Positions 17,641 to 27,294 of a stretch of 64,000 nucleotides of DNA are shown here, one piece after another (within the stretch, counting starts at the first letter, position 1; each line of letters begins with the position of its first letter). The notes beneath the pieces were generated by a model. It was not told the origin of the DNA. It searched no databases and saw only the letters and a program-made list of their open reading frames with translations. This DNA comes from Erwinia rhapontici. GTDB lineage: Bacteria; Pseudomonadota; Gammaproteobacteria; Enterobacterales; Enterobacteriaceae. The DNA lies in NCBI RefSeq assembly GCF_012271765.1, contig NZ_VRKO01000015.1, positions 85,512-149,511 on the forward strand, read 5' to 3'. The position numbers and the translations under genes were made by a program.

Positions 17641-20517
17641 ATGACCATCAGCGCCCAGGCGAAAATAATAATGAATGAAAACTCAGATGTTATGTACCGA
17701 CTGCTGGTACAAAGCGTGGTCGATTATGCGATCTATATGCTCACGCCTGATGGTACCGTCGCCAACTGGAATCCGGGGGCACAGCGTGCCAAAGGTTACC
17801 TGCCTGCCGAGATCGTCGGGAAGCACTTTAGCTGCTTTTACAGCTATGAAGATCGCCAAAAAGGCCTGCCGGAATTTGGGTTGCGGACCGCGCGTGAGAG
17901 TGGCCGCTATGAGACGGAGGGCTGGCGCTATCGCAAAGATGGCAGCGCCTTCTGGGCTCATGTGGTCATTGATGCCATCCGCAGCGAGAGTGGCGAGTTA
18001 ATCGGTTTCGCCAAAATCACCCGCGATTGCACTGAACAGCAACGGCTGCTGAGCGAGCAGCGTGCACATGAACAACGTTTCCGCCTGCTGGTGGAAGGCG
18101 TCACCGACTACGCCATTTACATGCTGGATGCGGAAGGCCTGGTGGTGAACTGGAATGCCGGGGCCCGCCGTTCTAAAGGCTATACCGCTGAAGAGATCAT
18201 CGGTAAGCACTTCTCCTGTTTCTACAGTTCGCAGGATCGGTTGAATAAATTGCCGGAACAGAATCTGAAAACGGCCTATCGCACCGGGCGTTTTGAAGAG
18301 CAGGGCTGGCGTTACCGTAAAGACGGTAGCGCGTTCTGGGCACACGTGGTTATTGATGCAGTACATGACGATGACGGTAAGCTGCTTGGCTACGCCAAAA
18401 TTACCCGCGACTGTACCGAGCAGCGCCGTATGCAGCGCGAACAAACCGAACGTGAGCAGACATTCCGCGTGTTGGTGGAAGGGGTGAAAGATTACGCCAT
18501 CTATATGCTGGACCCGCGTGGCATGGTGATGAACTGGAATACCGGTGCACGCCGTGCCAAAGGCTACACCTCGGAAGAAATCGTCGGTAAGCACTTCTCC
18601 TGCTTCTACAGCGCTCAGGATCGCCTGCTGCAACTGCCAGATACCAATTTGAAAATAGCCGCCACCAGCGGGCGTTTCGAAGATTATGGTTGGCGTTATC
18701 GCAAAGATGGCAGCGCCTTCTGGGCCCATGTGGTGATCGACGCGATCCGTAATGATGACGATCAGCTGATAGGCTTTGCCAAGATCACCCGCGACTGCAC
18801 CGAAGTTCGTGAGTACGAACAGCAGATCCTGCGCTCGAAAGATCTGGCCGAGCAGAACAGTGAAAAAATGGCCTCACTGTCAAAATTTCTCGATACCATC
18901 ATTGCTAACATCCCCTCCTGCGTCATCGTTGAAGATGTAGTTTCTCGCGAGATCCTGTTGATCAACAGCAAGGCAGAAAAACTGCTGGGCGGCACGCAGC
19001 GGGACTTTATCGGCAAACGTGCGCCGGACTGTATGACGGCAGAGATGGGGGAGTACTTTATGCAACTCTCTGATACCGCACAGCGTAAAGAGGGGATGCA
19101 GCGCAACGAGCGGCTGCTGACCACGCCGGGCGGTGACCGTATTATCAACGGCAGCGCATCGATCATTCGTGGTAACGATGAGCACCATAACTATGTGCTG
19201 CTGATCGCGGATGATGTAACCGATCAGCGCGCTGCGGATGCCCGTATTCACCATATGGCGCATCACGATAACCTCACCAGCCTGCCCAACCGCGTTCTGT
19301 TCAGCCAGCGCCTGACCGAGGCGCTGCGTGAAGACCGTGATGCGCGGCGCAAGACGGCAACGCTGGGGCTTGATCTGGATAATTTTAAAAACGTTAACGA
19401 TGCGCTGGGTCATCAGGTGGGTGATGATCTGCTGCGTTCGGTGGCGGTGCGGCTGCGCGCAGTATTGCGCGAGCAGGACACGCTGGCACGCAGCGGTGGC
19501 GACGAGTTCTCGATTGTGTTGCCAGGGCTGACGCATCAGCAGGAAGCCGAAGTGGTCGCCAGCCGTCTGATTGATACCATTCGTCCGCCGTTCAGCGTGG
19601 ATGGGCACAATCTCTCCGTCGGGCTGAGTGTAGGGATTGCGATTGCCGACAGCGGCATGACCACGCCGGATGAACTGCTGCGCTGTGCGGATATGGCGCT
19701 GTACGAAGCCAAGCGTAACGGCCGTAACCGCTTTGAGCACTTCACCGTGGCCATGAGTGATATGGCGCAGAAGCGCCGTGTGATTGAAAGCGACCTGCGT
19801 GAGGCCATCACCTGCCGCCAGCTCAGGCTCTATTACCAGCCGATCACGAACAACCTGCACCGCGAGATCATCGGCTATGAAGCGCTGATGCGCTGGCATC
19901 ATCCGGAAAGAGGCATGATTATGCCGATGGACTTTATCCCGATTGCCGAAGAGACCGGGCTGATCCACAGCCTGGGAGCCTATGCCCTGTATGAGGCCTG
20001 CCGTGAGGCCGCCACCTGGCCGGGTGAGCAAAGCGTGGCGGTAAACCTGTCACCATTGCAGTTTAAAAACAGCGCGCTGGTCTCGGTAGTGGAAGCCGCG
20101 CTGAAGGACTCCGGTCTGGCACCGCATCGGCTGGAAGTGGAGATCACCGAATCCGTACTGCTGGATAACACCCTGGTGAATATCCATATCTTGCAGAAGC
20201 TGAAGGCCTTAGGCGTGCGTATCGCGCTGGATGACTTTGGTACCGGCTATTCATCGCTCAGCTATCTGCGATCGTTCCCGTTCGACAAAATCAAAATCGA
20301 CAAGTCGTTTATTAACGATATGCATGACAGTCGTGAAGCACTGGCGATTATCCGTGCTATCACCGGCATGAGCCGCAGTTTGGATATTCAGATCACGGCG
20401 GAAGGTGTGGAAAGCAACGAGCAGTTTGAACGCCTGAAAGCAGAAGGTTGTACCCTGTTCCAGGGGTACTACTTTGGCCGACCACAGCCGTCGGAAAGCC
20501 GCCTGCAAGAGTTTTAA
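17641..20517 (+). CDS. Triple-PAS GGDEF-EAL cyclic di-GMP enzyme
   Basis: This is a 958-residue cytosolic signalling protein with no transmembrane helix. Three near-identical PAS units repeat at exactly 128 residues (384 bp), each holding DYAIYML, GKHFSCFYS and WRYRKDGSAFWAHVVIDA. A fourth, divergent PAS-like region precedes the enzyme domains. The diguanylate cyclase domain has SGGDEF intact and an upstream REQD that fits the product-inhibition site. The phosphodiesterase domain has YEALMRW, EITESVLL, DDFGTGYSS and KIDKSFI, so it also looks active. The ATG at 17641 follows AGAGGGGAAA; an in-frame GTG at 17620 and ATG at 17671 are alternatives. The PAS ligand is unknown. Confidence 0.93.
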   Translation: MTISAQAKIIMNENSDVMYRLLVQSVVDYAIYMLTPDGTVANWNPGAQRAKGYLPAEIVGKHFSCFYSYEDRQKGLPEFGLRTARESGRYETEGWRYRKDGSAFWAHVVIDAIRSESGELIGFAKITRDCTEQQRLLSEQRAHEQRFRLLVEGVTDYAIYMLDAEGLVVNWNAGARRSKGYTAEEIIGKHFSCFYSSQDRLNKLPEQNLKTAYRTGRFEEQGWRYRKDGSAFWAHVVIDAVHDDDGKLLGYAKITRDCTEQRRMQREQTEREQTFRVLVEGVKDYAIYMLDPRGMVMNWNTGARRAKGYTSEEIVGKHFSCFYSAQDRLLQLPDTNLKIAATSGRFEDYGWRYRKDGSAFWAHVVIDAIRNDDDQLIGFAKITRDCTEVREYEQQILRSKDLAEQNSEKMASLSKFLDTIIANIPSCVIVEDVVSREILLINSKAEKLLGGTQRDFIGKRAPDCMTAEMGEYFMQLSDTAQRKEGMQRNERLLTTPGGDRIINGSASIIRGNDEHHNYVLLIADDVTDQRAADARIHHMAHHDNLTSLPNRVLFSQRLTEALREDRDARRKTATLGLDLDNFKNVNDALGHQVGDDLLRSVAVRLRAVLREQDTLARSGGDEFSIVLPGLTHQQEAEVVASRLIDTIRPPFSVDGHNLSVGLSVGIAIADSGMTTPDELLRCADMALYEAKRNGRNRFEHFTVAMSDMAQKRRVIESDLREAITCRQLRLYYQPITNNLHREIIGYEALMRWHHPERGMIMPMDFIPIAEETGLIHSLGAYALYEACREAATWPGEQSVAVNLSPLQFKNSALVSVVEAALKDSGLAPHRLEVEITESVLLDNTLVNIHILQKLKALGVRIALDDFGTGYSSLSYLRSFPFDKIKIDKSFINDMHDSREALAIIRAITGMSRSLDIQITAEGVESNEQFERLKAEGCTLFQGYYFGRPQPSESRLQEF

Positions 20518-20850
20518 CCTCCCCGGGTCGGGCATGCCCGACCCCTACATCATCCTGTTCACAACGTCATTCCCGCCCGGCATAACCCTGTCCACAACGA
20601 CTTCCCCTGTAGGGGCGAGGCATGCCTCGCCCGGCATAACCCTGTCCACAACGTCATTCTCCGTAGGGGCGAGGCACGCCACGCCCGGCATAACCCTGTT
20701 CACAACGTCATTCTCCGTAGGGGCGAGGCACGCCACGCCCGGCATAACCCCGTTTACAACGCCATTCTCCGTAGGGGCGAGGCACGCCACGCCCGGCATA
20801 ACCCTGTCCACAACGTCATTCTCCGTAGGGGCGAGGCATGCCTCGCCCTC
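20518..20850. repeat. Tandem array of palindromic repeats, 54-bp period
   Basis: A GTCGGGCATGCCCGAC palindrome directly follows the GGDEF-EAL gene. Then come five copies of a unit with an exact 54-bp period (GTAGGGG at 20609, 20663, 20717, 20771 and 20825). The palindrome reads GGGCGAGGCATGCCTCGCCC in the outer copies and GGGCGAGGCACGCCACGCCC in the three inner ones. The linker GGCATAACCCTGTCCACAA is specific to this locus. Because 54 is a multiple of three, long open frames run through on both strands, but they have no coding character. Confidence 0.9.
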
Positions 20851-20938
20851 TGCCTGCTACGTAATTTGTTAATGAAATTGTGCCTTTTTGTTTCTATCCC
20901 CTCACACCTTGTGCGTATTACTGTTAAAGTAGGTAGTG

Positions 20939-20954
20939 TTGTTACCGGTAACAA
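20939..20954. promoter_or_regulatory. GntR-type gluconate operator
   Basis: TTGTTACCGGTAACAA is a perfect 16-bp palindrome and matches the GntR operator seen before E. coli gluconate genes (core ATGTTACC, centre, GGTAACAT). It lies 112 bp upstream of the gluconate dehydrogenase operon, so gluconate would relieve repression. The regulator gene is not in the window. Confidence 0.8.
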
Positions 20955-21066
20955 TAACAGCCTAAACCGCCGGGACAGTAGAATACCCCTACACTACATG
21001 TGACTAAGAAATCATCCGACCCCCATTTTTACGATCGCCGATGCGAGCGTTTGAGAAGGCAATGTC

Positions 21067-21804
21067 ATGTCAGAGCAAAAAACAGGCAGTACACGCAGGG
21101 ATTTTCTGCTGAAAACCATTACCCTCGCCCCGGCGATGGCGATTGGCACCGCAGGGCTGGGGTCACTGGCCGCCGTCGCTCCTGCGGTGGCGAAAGAAGC
21201 CGCCGCCACCGGGCCACATAAAGCACGCGACTATCAGCCCACCTGGTTTACCCCGGAAGAGTACGCTTTCCTTCAGGCGGCGGCCGCACGACTGATCCCG
21301 GCAGATGAGCGTGGCCCCGGAGCGCTGGAAGCGGGTGTTCCCGAGTACATTGACCGCCAGATGAACACCCCGTACGCCACGGGCAGCAACTGGTATATGC
21401 AGGGACCGTTCCATCCGGATGCCGATAAAACGCTGGGCTATCAGCTGCCGCTGACGCCGCGTGAGATCTACCGTCTTGGCCTGGCCGACGCCGATGCGCT
21501 GGCGAAACAGCAGCACGGCAACGTGTTCGCGCAGTTGAGCGGCGAGCAGCAGGATGCGTTGTTACAGGCGCTGGAAGCGGGCAGCGTTGAACTGCCCCAG
21601 GTCCCGGCCAAAACCTTCTTCTCCTTCCTGTTACAAAACACCCGCGAAGGCTTCTTCAGCGACCCGATCCACGGCGGTAATCAGGGCCTGGTCGGCTGGC
21701 AGCTGATTAACTTCCCAGGCGCACGCGCCGACTTTATGGACTGGGTAGAACGCGGCGAGCGCTACACGCTGCCGCCGGTATCAATTCGCGGGGAAAGAGC
21801 ATAA
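21067..21804 (+). CDS. Gluconate 2-dehydrogenase gamma (small) subunit
   Basis: This is a 245-residue exported subunit of a membrane flavoprotein-cytochrome c dehydrogenase. It begins with a twin-arginine signal ([19 protein letters not shown], cleavage near AVA), so it crosses the membrane folded and probably carries the flavoprotein subunit with it. The family pattern ([22 protein letters not shown]-like region) and the length of about 240 fit the gluconate dehydrogenase gamma family. It is first of three co-directional genes with a 2-bp gap to the next. An upstream GntR-type operator supports gluconate as substrate. Confidence 0.9.
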   Translation: MSEQKTGSTRRDFLLKTITLAPAMAIGTAGLGSLAAVAPAVAKEAAATGPHKARDYQPTWFTPEEYAFLQAAAARLIPADERGPGALEAGVPEYIDRQMNTPYATGSNWYMQGPFHPDADKTLGYQLPLTPREIYRLGLADADALAKQQHGNVFAQLSGEQQDALLQALEAGSVELPQVPAKTFFSFLLQNTREGFFSDPIHGGNQGLVGWQLINFPGARADFMDWVERGERYTLPPVSIRGERA

Positions 21805-21806
21805 CC

Positions 21807-23591
21807 ATGGCAAACGAACAGAAAAAAGTGGATGCAGTGATCGTTGGGTTCGGCTGGGCCGGGGCGATTATGGCGAAAGAGCTGACCGAAGCCGGTCTGA
21901 ACGTGGTGGCGCTGGAGCGCGGCCCGCATCGTGATACCTACCCTGATGGCGCCTATCCGCAGGTGATTGACGAACTGACCTATAACATCCGTAAAAAGCT
22001 GTTCCAGGATCTGTCAAAAAGCACTGTCACCATTCGTCACAATGCTGCGCAGACTGCCCAGCCGTACCGTCAGCTGGCGGCCTTTTTGCCCGGCACCGGC
22101 ACCGGCGGCGCGGGTTTGCACTGGTCCGGCGTGCATTTCCGCGTCGACCCGATGGAACTGCGCATGCGTAGCCATTATGAGGAGCGTTACGGCAAAAGCT
22201 TTATCCCGGATGGCATGACCATTCAGGATTTCGGCGTCACTTACGATGAGCTGGAACCGTTCTTCGATCAGGCCGAACGCGTGTTTGGCACGTCCGGTTC
22301 GGCGTGGAGTGTGAAGGGCAAAGTGGTTGGCCAGGGCGGCAAAGGTAACCCGTTTGCCCCGGACCGCTCTGCTGATTTCCCGCTGCCCGCGCAGAAGCGC
22401 ACTTACTCCGCGCAGCTGTTCGCCCAGGCGGCAGAAAGCATTGGCTACCATCCTTACGATCTGCCCTCGGCGAATACCTCTGGCCCTTATACCAATACTT
22501 ACGGTGCGCAGATGGGGCCGTGCAACTTTTGCGGCTATTGCAGCGGTTATGCCTGCTACATGTATTCCAAAGCCTCACCGAACGTGAATATTCTGCCTGC
22601 GCTGCGCCAGGAGCCGAAGTTTGAGCTGCGCAACAATGCCTATGTGTTGCGTGTGAATCTGACCGACGATAAGAAACATGCCACAGGGGTGACCTATGTG
22701 GATGGTCTGGGGCGTGAGAACGTTCAACCCGCGGATCTGGTGATCCTCTCCGCCTTCCAGTTCCATAACGTGCATTTGATGCTGCTGTCCGGCATCGGCA
22801 AGCCGTACGATCCGGTGACTAACGAAGGCACCGTCGGGCGCAACTTTGCCTACCAGAACATCTCCACCATTAAGGCGTTCTTCGATAAAGACGTCTTCAC
22901 CAATAACTTTATCGGTGCCGGTGGCGCGGGGGTCGGCGTGGATGACTTCAATGCGGATAACTTTGACCATGCCAAATATGGCTTTGTCGGCGGTTCACCA
23001 ATGTGGGTTAACCAGGCGGGCGTGAAGCCGATTTCTGGCCTGCCAACGCCTCCGGGCACGCCGAACTGGGGCAGCAAGTGGAAGGCGGCGGTGGCGGATC
23101 ACTATACCCACCACGTGTCGATGGATGCCCACGGTGCACATCAGTCTTATCGCAATAACTACCTCGATCTTGATCCGAACTACAAGGATGTGCACGGCCA
23201 GCCGCTGCTGCGTATGACCTTTGACTGGCAGGACAACGACATCAAGATGTCACAGTTTATGCATGGCCGGATGCACAAGATTGCAGAAGCGATGAATCCT
23301 AAGCTGATCAGTGGTGCGCCGAAAGCGGCGGGAACCCACTTCGATACCACCGTGTATCAAACCACCCATATGAACGGTGGCGCGATCATGGGTGAAGATC
23401 CGAAAACCAGTGCCATTAACCGCTATCTCCAGAGCTGGGATGTCCCGAACGTATTTGTTCCCGGTGCCTCGGCGTTTCCGCAGGGGCTGGGCTACAACCC
23501 GACCGGCATGGTGGCAGCGCTGACCTACTGGTCGGCGAAAGCGATTCGCGAACAGTACCTGAAAAACCCGGGTCCACTGGTGCAGGCATAA
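21807..23591 (+). CDS. Gluconate 2-dehydrogenase flavoprotein subunit (GMC family)
   Basis: This is a 594-residue FAD enzyme of the glucose-methanol-choline family, probably oxidising D-gluconate to 2-keto-D-gluconate on the periplasmic side. The N-terminal dinucleotide fold is VIVGFGWAGAIMAKEL with the acidic ERG at its end. A cysteine cluster, CNFCGYCSGYAC (about residues 239-250), resembles the 3Fe-4S site of related dehydrogenases. The C-terminal block (HMNGGAIMGEDP, then PQGLGYNPTGMVAALTYW) holds the usual catalytic residues. It has no signal of its own, which fits export together with the Tat-bearing gamma subunit. Confidence 0.92.
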   Translation: MANEQKKVDAVIVGFGWAGAIMAKELTEAGLNVVALERGPHRDTYPDGAYPQVIDELTYNIRKKLFQDLSKSTVTIRHNAAQTAQPYRQLAAFLPGTGTGGAGLHWSGVHFRVDPMELRMRSHYEERYGKSFIPDGMTIQDFGVTYDELEPFFDQAERVFGTSGSAWSVKGKVVGQGGKGNPFAPDRSADFPLPAQKRTYSAQLFAQAAESIGYHPYDLPSANTSGPYTNTYGAQMGPCNFCGYCSGYACYMYSKASPNVNILPALRQEPKFELRNNAYVLRVNLTDDKKHATGVTYVDGLGRENVQPADLVILSAFQFHNVHLMLLSGIGKPYDPVTNEGTVGRNFAYQNISTIKAFFDKDVFTNNFIGAGGAGVGVDDFNADNFDHAKYGFVGGSPMWVNQAGVKPISGLPTPPGTPNWGSKWKAAVADHYTHHVSMDAHGAHQSYRNNYLDLDPNYKDVHGQPLLRMTFDWQDNDIKMSQFMHGRMHKIAEAMNPKLISGAPKAAGTHFDTTVYQTTHMNGGAIMGEDPKTSAINRYLQSWDVPNVFVPGASAFPQGLGYNPTGMVAALTYWSAKAIREQYLKNPGPLVQA

Positions 23592-23601
23592 GGATAAGCA
23601 G

Positions 23602-24918
23602 ATGAAAAAGTTACTTCTTATTGCCCTGTTGCCGGGCATGGTGGCGTTTAGCGCACTGGCAGACGACAACAACGATGCCCTGATTCAACGCGGTGATTAC
23701 CTCGCCCGTGCCGGGGACTGCGTGGCCTGCCACACCAAAGCGGGCGGCGAGCCGTTCGCGGGTGGGCTGCCGATGGCAACGCCGATCGGCACGATTTACT
23801 CCACCAATATCACCCCGGATAAGCAGAGTGGGATTGGGGGTTACAGCTACGACGATTTCCAGAAAGCGGTACGTCATGGCGTGGCGAAAAACGGCGATAC
23901 GCTGTACCCGGCGATGCCGTATCCCTCTTATGCGGTGGTCAGCGACGACGATATGCAGGCGCTGTACGCTTACTTTATGCACGGCGTAAAGCCGGTGGCA
24001 CAGGCGAATCAGGAGAGCGACATTCCGTGGCCGCTGTCGATGCGCTGGCCGCTGGCGATCTGGCGTGGAATATTTGCCCCGGATGTGAAGGCGTTCCAGC
24101 CGATCAAAGGGCAGGATGCGGTGCTGGCGCGCGGCCAGTATCTGGTGGAAGGGCTGGGACACTGTGGTGCCTGCCACACGCCGCGTAGTATTACCATGCA
24201 GGAAAAAGCGCTGAACAATGATGAGGGCAGCGACTTCCTTTCCGGCAGCAATGCACCGATTGACGGCTGGACGGCGAGCAATCTCAGAGGTGACGGGCGT
24301 GATGGCCTGGGCCGCTGGAGCGAAGATGATCTGGTGCAGTTCCTGCGTATGGGGCGCAACGATCATACGGCGGTGTTCGGCGGCATGACCGATGTCGTGC
24401 AGCACAGCCTGCAACACCTGACGCCAGAGGATGCGACGGCGATTGCTCGCTATCTGAAGTCGCTGGGCGCAAAAGATCCGAATCAGGTGGGCTTCACACC
24501 GGATGACACCGTTGCGAAAGCGCTGTGGAAGGGCGATGACAGCAAGACCGGGGCGTCGGTATATGTCGACAGCTGCGCGGCCTGTCATAAGACCGATGGC
24601 AGCGGCTATAAACGCTTCTTCCCGGAACTGCGCGGGAATCCGGTGGTGCTGGCAGAAGATCCCACGTCGCTGATCCATATCGTGCTGAGTGGCGCACAGC
24701 TGCCGGGTATGAAAGATGCACCGACCACCATCACCATGCCGGCGTTTGGCTGGCGTCTGAACGACCAGCAGGTCGCCGATGTGGTGAACTTTATCCGCAC
24801 CAGCTGGGGCAATACCGCAACGTCTGTGGTGTCGGCCGGCGATGTGGCGAAGGTGCGTAAGGATGAGGCCGTGGTGCATCAGCAGGGGAGTGTTGATGTG
24901 GAGAAGTTGACGCCGTAA
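23602..24918 (+). CDS. Gluconate 2-dehydrogenase triheme cytochrome c subunit
   Basis: This is a 438-residue secreted cytochrome with a signal peptide (MKKLLLIALLPGMVAFSALA) and three haem-binding motifs, CVACH, CGACH and CAACH, evenly spread over three cytochrome domains. It takes electrons from the flavoprotein and passes them to ubiquinone in the inner membrane, so oxidation of the sugar acid feeds the respiratory chain. It follows the flavoprotein gene after 10 bp. Unlike the second cytochrome in this window, no strong C-terminal membrane helix is visible. Confidence 0.92.
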   Translation: MKKLLLIALLPGMVAFSALADDNNDALIQRGDYLARAGDCVACHTKAGGEPFAGGLPMATPIGTIYSTNITPDKQSGIGGYSYDDFQKAVRHGVAKNGDTLYPAMPYPSYAVVSDDDMQALYAYFMHGVKPVAQANQESDIPWPLSMRWPLAIWRGIFAPDVKAFQPIKGQDAVLARGQYLVEGLGHCGACHTPRSITMQEKALNNDEGSDFLSGSNAPIDGWTASNLRGDGRDGLGRWSEDDLVQFLRMGRNDHTAVFGGMTDVVQHSLQHLTPEDATAIARYLKSLGAKDPNQVGFTPDDTVAKALWKGDDSKTGASVYVDSCAACHKTDGSGYKRFFPELRGNPVVLAEDPTSLIHIVLSGAQLPGMKDAPTTITMPAFGWRLNDQQVADVVNFIRTSWGNTATSVVSAGDVAKVRKDEAVVHQQGSVDVEKLTP

Positions 24919-24939
24919 CGGGCTGAGCGACACATCATG

Positions 24940-25052
24940 CTTTCGTGGGGCGAGGCACGCTTCGCCCGGGGCTACCGGAACTCGTAGGGGCGAGGCACGC
25001 TTCGCCCTGGACTACCGGAACTCGTAGGGGCGAGGCATGCCTCGCCCTGGAC
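24940..25052. repeat. Tandem array of palindromic repeats, 40-bp period
   Basis: Three copies with a 40-bp period (GGGGCGAGGC near 24946, 24986 and 25026) fill the gap between two convergent operons. Two copies carry the imperfect palindrome GGGCGAGGCACGCTTCGCCC, the third the perfect form. The linker GGACTACCGGAACTCGTA is found only here. Confidence 0.88.
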
Positions 25053-25076
25053 TACCGGTCTGCCCATTGCAGGCCA

Positions 25077-25775
25077 TTATTGCCCGTAATACGCCCCCGC
25101 CCCGTGCTTACGCAAATAATGTTTATCCAGCAGCACCTGCTGCATATCACGCATCCCCGGCGTCAGCTGACGCGAGAAAATTCCCATATAGGCAATCTCT
25201 TCCAGCACCACCGCGTTATGTACGGCGTTATCCGCGTTACTACCCCAGGCGAACGGCCCGTGGGCGTTGACCAGCACCGCCGGGATCGCCGTCGGGCTGA
25301 TGTCGCGTGAGCGGAACGTATCGATAATCACTTCACCGGTGTTGTGTTCGTAATCCTCAGCGATCTCCTGTGGCGTCATCAGGCGCGTGCAGGGGATGGT
25401 GCCGTAGAAATAATCCGCGTGGGTGGTGCCCCAGGCAGGCAGATCCAGCCCGGCCTGCGCCCAGATGGTGGCATGGCGCGAATGGGTGTGCACGATGCCG
25501 CCGATATCAGTAAACGCCCGGTACAGCGCCAGGTGGGTGGCGGTATCGGAAGAGGGCTTCTTACTGCCTTCCACCGTGCGGCCGCTTTCCAGCTCCACCA
25601 CCACAATATCGTCAACGGTCATGCCGTCATACTCCACGCCGGAAGGCTTGATCGCCACCAGCCCGCGACTGCGGTCAATGGCGCTGACGTTGCCCCAAGT
25701 AAAAGTCACCAGATGGTGGCGCGGCAGGGCCAGATTGGCCTCGAAAACCTGCTGTTTCAGCGTTGATAAGCTCAT
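25077..25775 (-). CDS. sgbE: L-ribulose-5-phosphate 4-epimerase
   Basis: This is a 232-residue class II aldolase-fold, zinc-dependent epimerase that turns L-ribulose 5-phosphate into D-xylulose 5-phosphate for the pentose phosphate pathway. The substrate and zinc residues are in view: [39 protein letters not shown] and NAHGPFAWG. It is last in the seven-gene yia/sgb operon and overlaps the preceding epimerase gene by 4 bp. AraD and UlaF are close relatives; position assigns it to the keto-gulonate pathway. Confidence 0.93.
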   Translation of the reverse strand: MSLSTLKQQVFEANLALPRHHLVTFTWGNVSAIDRSRGLVAIKPSGVEYDGMTVDDIVVVELESGRTVEGSKKPSSDTATHLALYRAFTDIGGIVHTHSRHATIWAQAGLDLPAWGTTHADYFYGTIPCTRLMTPQEIAEDYEHNTGEVIIDTFRSRDISPTAIPAVLVNAHGPFAWGSNADNAVHNAVVLEEIAYMGIFSRQLTPGMRDMQQVLLDKHYLRKHGAGAYYGQ

Positions 25776-26629
25776 TGTAAGCCTCCTTCCTGCATTTTTT
25801 GTTCAATCCAGCGCCGGGCCTGCACGATCTCGGCCACCGGCTCCTCGGCTTTTTCTGTCCACATCTCAATCAGGAATGCGCCACGATAGTTAAGCTGCTT
25901 CAGCGTGCGGAACACGCCGACAAAATCGACGCAACCCTCGCCAAACGGCACGTCACGAAACTGCCCCGGCGAACTCGCGGTGACAGGCTGGGTATCCTTC
26001 AAATGGATAGCGGCAATGCGGTCAATGCCCAGCGCCAGTTCGGCGGCGACGTCGTTGCCCCAGGCCGTCAGGTTGCCGACATCAGGGTAGACGGTGAACC
26101 ACGGCGAGGCCTGCTGCTTATCCCAGTGTTTCCATTTGCTGATGGCGTTCATAAATTCGGTATCCATGATTTCGACGGCCAGCATCACCTGCGCCGCCGC
26201 GGCGCGATCCACCGCCCACGCCAGCCCTTCGGCAAAGCGTGCCACCGTGCCTTCATCGTGCGGTTCGTAGTAGACGTCGTAGCCCGCCAGCTGGATGGTG
26301 CGGATGCCGACGTCTTTTGCCAGCTGGATCGCCTGCTCCATCAGCTTATAGGCCTGCTCACGGATGGCCGGGTCGCGGCTGCCGAACGGAAAACGGCGAT
26401 GACCGGACAGGCACATCGAGGGAATGGTCACCCCGGTTTCCATCATCGCGTTGACCAGCGACAGGCGCTGCTCCTTGCTCCACTGTAAGCGCGACAGGCG
26501 CAGGTCGGTTTCATCCACCGACATCTCGACGAAGTCGAAGCCGCAGGCTTTCGCCAGGGCAAGGCGTTCCGGCCAGCTCAGATGAGAAGGCAGGGCTTTT
26601 TCATAAATTCCCAGCGGGTGTTGGCGCAT
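25772..26629 (-). CDS. sgbU: L-xylulose-5-phosphate 3-epimerase
   Basis: This is a 285-residue TIM-barrel sugar epimerase of the SgbU/UlaE family. It converts L-xylulose 5-phosphate to L-ribulose 5-phosphate. Characteristic stretches are [20 protein letters not shown] at the start, [31 protein letters not shown], and [15 protein letters not shown] near the end. The start at 26629 lies 2 bp after the decarboxylase stop, and the stop overlaps the next gene by 4 bp. Confidence 0.94.
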   Translation of the reverse strand: MRQHPLGIYEKALPSHLSWPERLALAKACGFDFVEMSVDETDLRLSRLQWSKEQRLSLVNAMMETGVTIPSMCLSGHRRFPFGSRDPAIREQAYKLMEQAIQLAKDVGIRTIQLAGYDVYYEPHDEGTVARFAEGLAWAVDRAAAAQVMLAVEIMDTEFMNAISKWKHWDKQQASPWFTVYPDVGNLTAWGNDVAAELALGIDRIAAIHLKDTQPVTASSPGQFRDVPFGEGCVDFVGVFRTLKQLNYRGAFLIEMWTEKAEEPVAEIVQARRWIEQKMQEGGLQ

Positions 26630-26631
26630 GG

Positions 26632-27294
26632 TTAGTGTCCCCAGATGTTGGCAATCGCCTGATGAAACTCGGCGGCGGTGGCCAGCCCGTCGGCACCTTC
26701 GCTGAGCGCCCGGCCGACGATAAAGGCTTTCACATCAATTTGTTTAAACTGCGGCAACTCGTCCGGGGTGATCCCCCCGGTGACCGACAGGGCAAAACCC
26801 AGGTCGGAGAGCGCTTTCATCGCGTCCAGATCCTGCGGGCTCCACTGCTGGCCGCTGGCCTGGGCGTCGCGCCCACGATGGTAGATGGCCTGCGTCAGCC
26901 CCAGTTCACGCCAGCGCTTAGCCTCTTCCAGCGTCCAGTTGCCGAACAGCTCAATCTGGATATCGCCCTGGTGCAGATGCGCCACCTCCAGCGCGCTGGC
27001 AAAGGTCGCCAGCGGTGCCGCACAGATCACCGTCATCCAGTTGGCCCCGGCTTCAAACGCCAGTTTTGCCAGCGTGGCCCCGGCATCCGCCACTTTAAAA
27101 TCGGCCACCAGCGTTTTCCCCGGTAGCTGCTGGCGCAGCTGACGTACGGCGTCAATTCCGGCGCTGAAGCAGAGAATGGTGCCCGCTTCCACGATATCGA
27201 CCTGCTGATGCAGGCGCTGCGCCGTCTCCAGCGCGGCATCCAGCTGGGTGTGATCGAGCGCCAGCTGCAGCTGGGGAACCCGTGAATGACTCAT
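26632..27294 (-). CDS. sgbH: 3-keto-L-gulonate-6-phosphate decarboxylase
   Basis: This is a 220-residue member of the orotidine-5'-phosphate decarboxylase superfamily. It makes L-xylulose 5-phosphate and CO2 from 3-keto-L-gulonate 6-phosphate with Mg. The barrel motifs [39 protein letters not shown] (the D-x-K-x-x-D motif) and [12 protein letters not shown] are present. Length equals E. coli SgbH/UlaD. It overlaps lyxK by 4 bp. Confidence 0.95.
   Translation of the reverse strand: MSHSRVPQLQLALDHTQLDAALETAQRLHQQVDIVEAGTILCFSAGIDAVRQLRQQLPGKTLVADFKVADAGATLAKLAFEAGANWMTVICAAPLATFASALEVAHLHQGDIQIELFGNWTLEEAKRWRELGLTQAIYHRGRDAQASGQQWSPQDLDAMKALSDLGFALSVTGGITPDELPQFKQIDVKAFIVGRALSEGADGLATAAEFHQAIANIWGH

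Noticed and set aside
20474-20872. Open frame of 132 codons on the plus strand (and 88 on the minus) with 18-residue repeats
   Set aside because: It arises because the 54-bp tandem repeat is a multiple of three. It has no ribosome site, begins inside the GGDEF-EAL gene and both strands are open.
23611-24933. 440-codon minus-strand frame opposite the cytochrome c gene
   Set aside because: Shadow frame; the plus strand encodes a secreted triheme cytochrome with clear CxxCH motifs.
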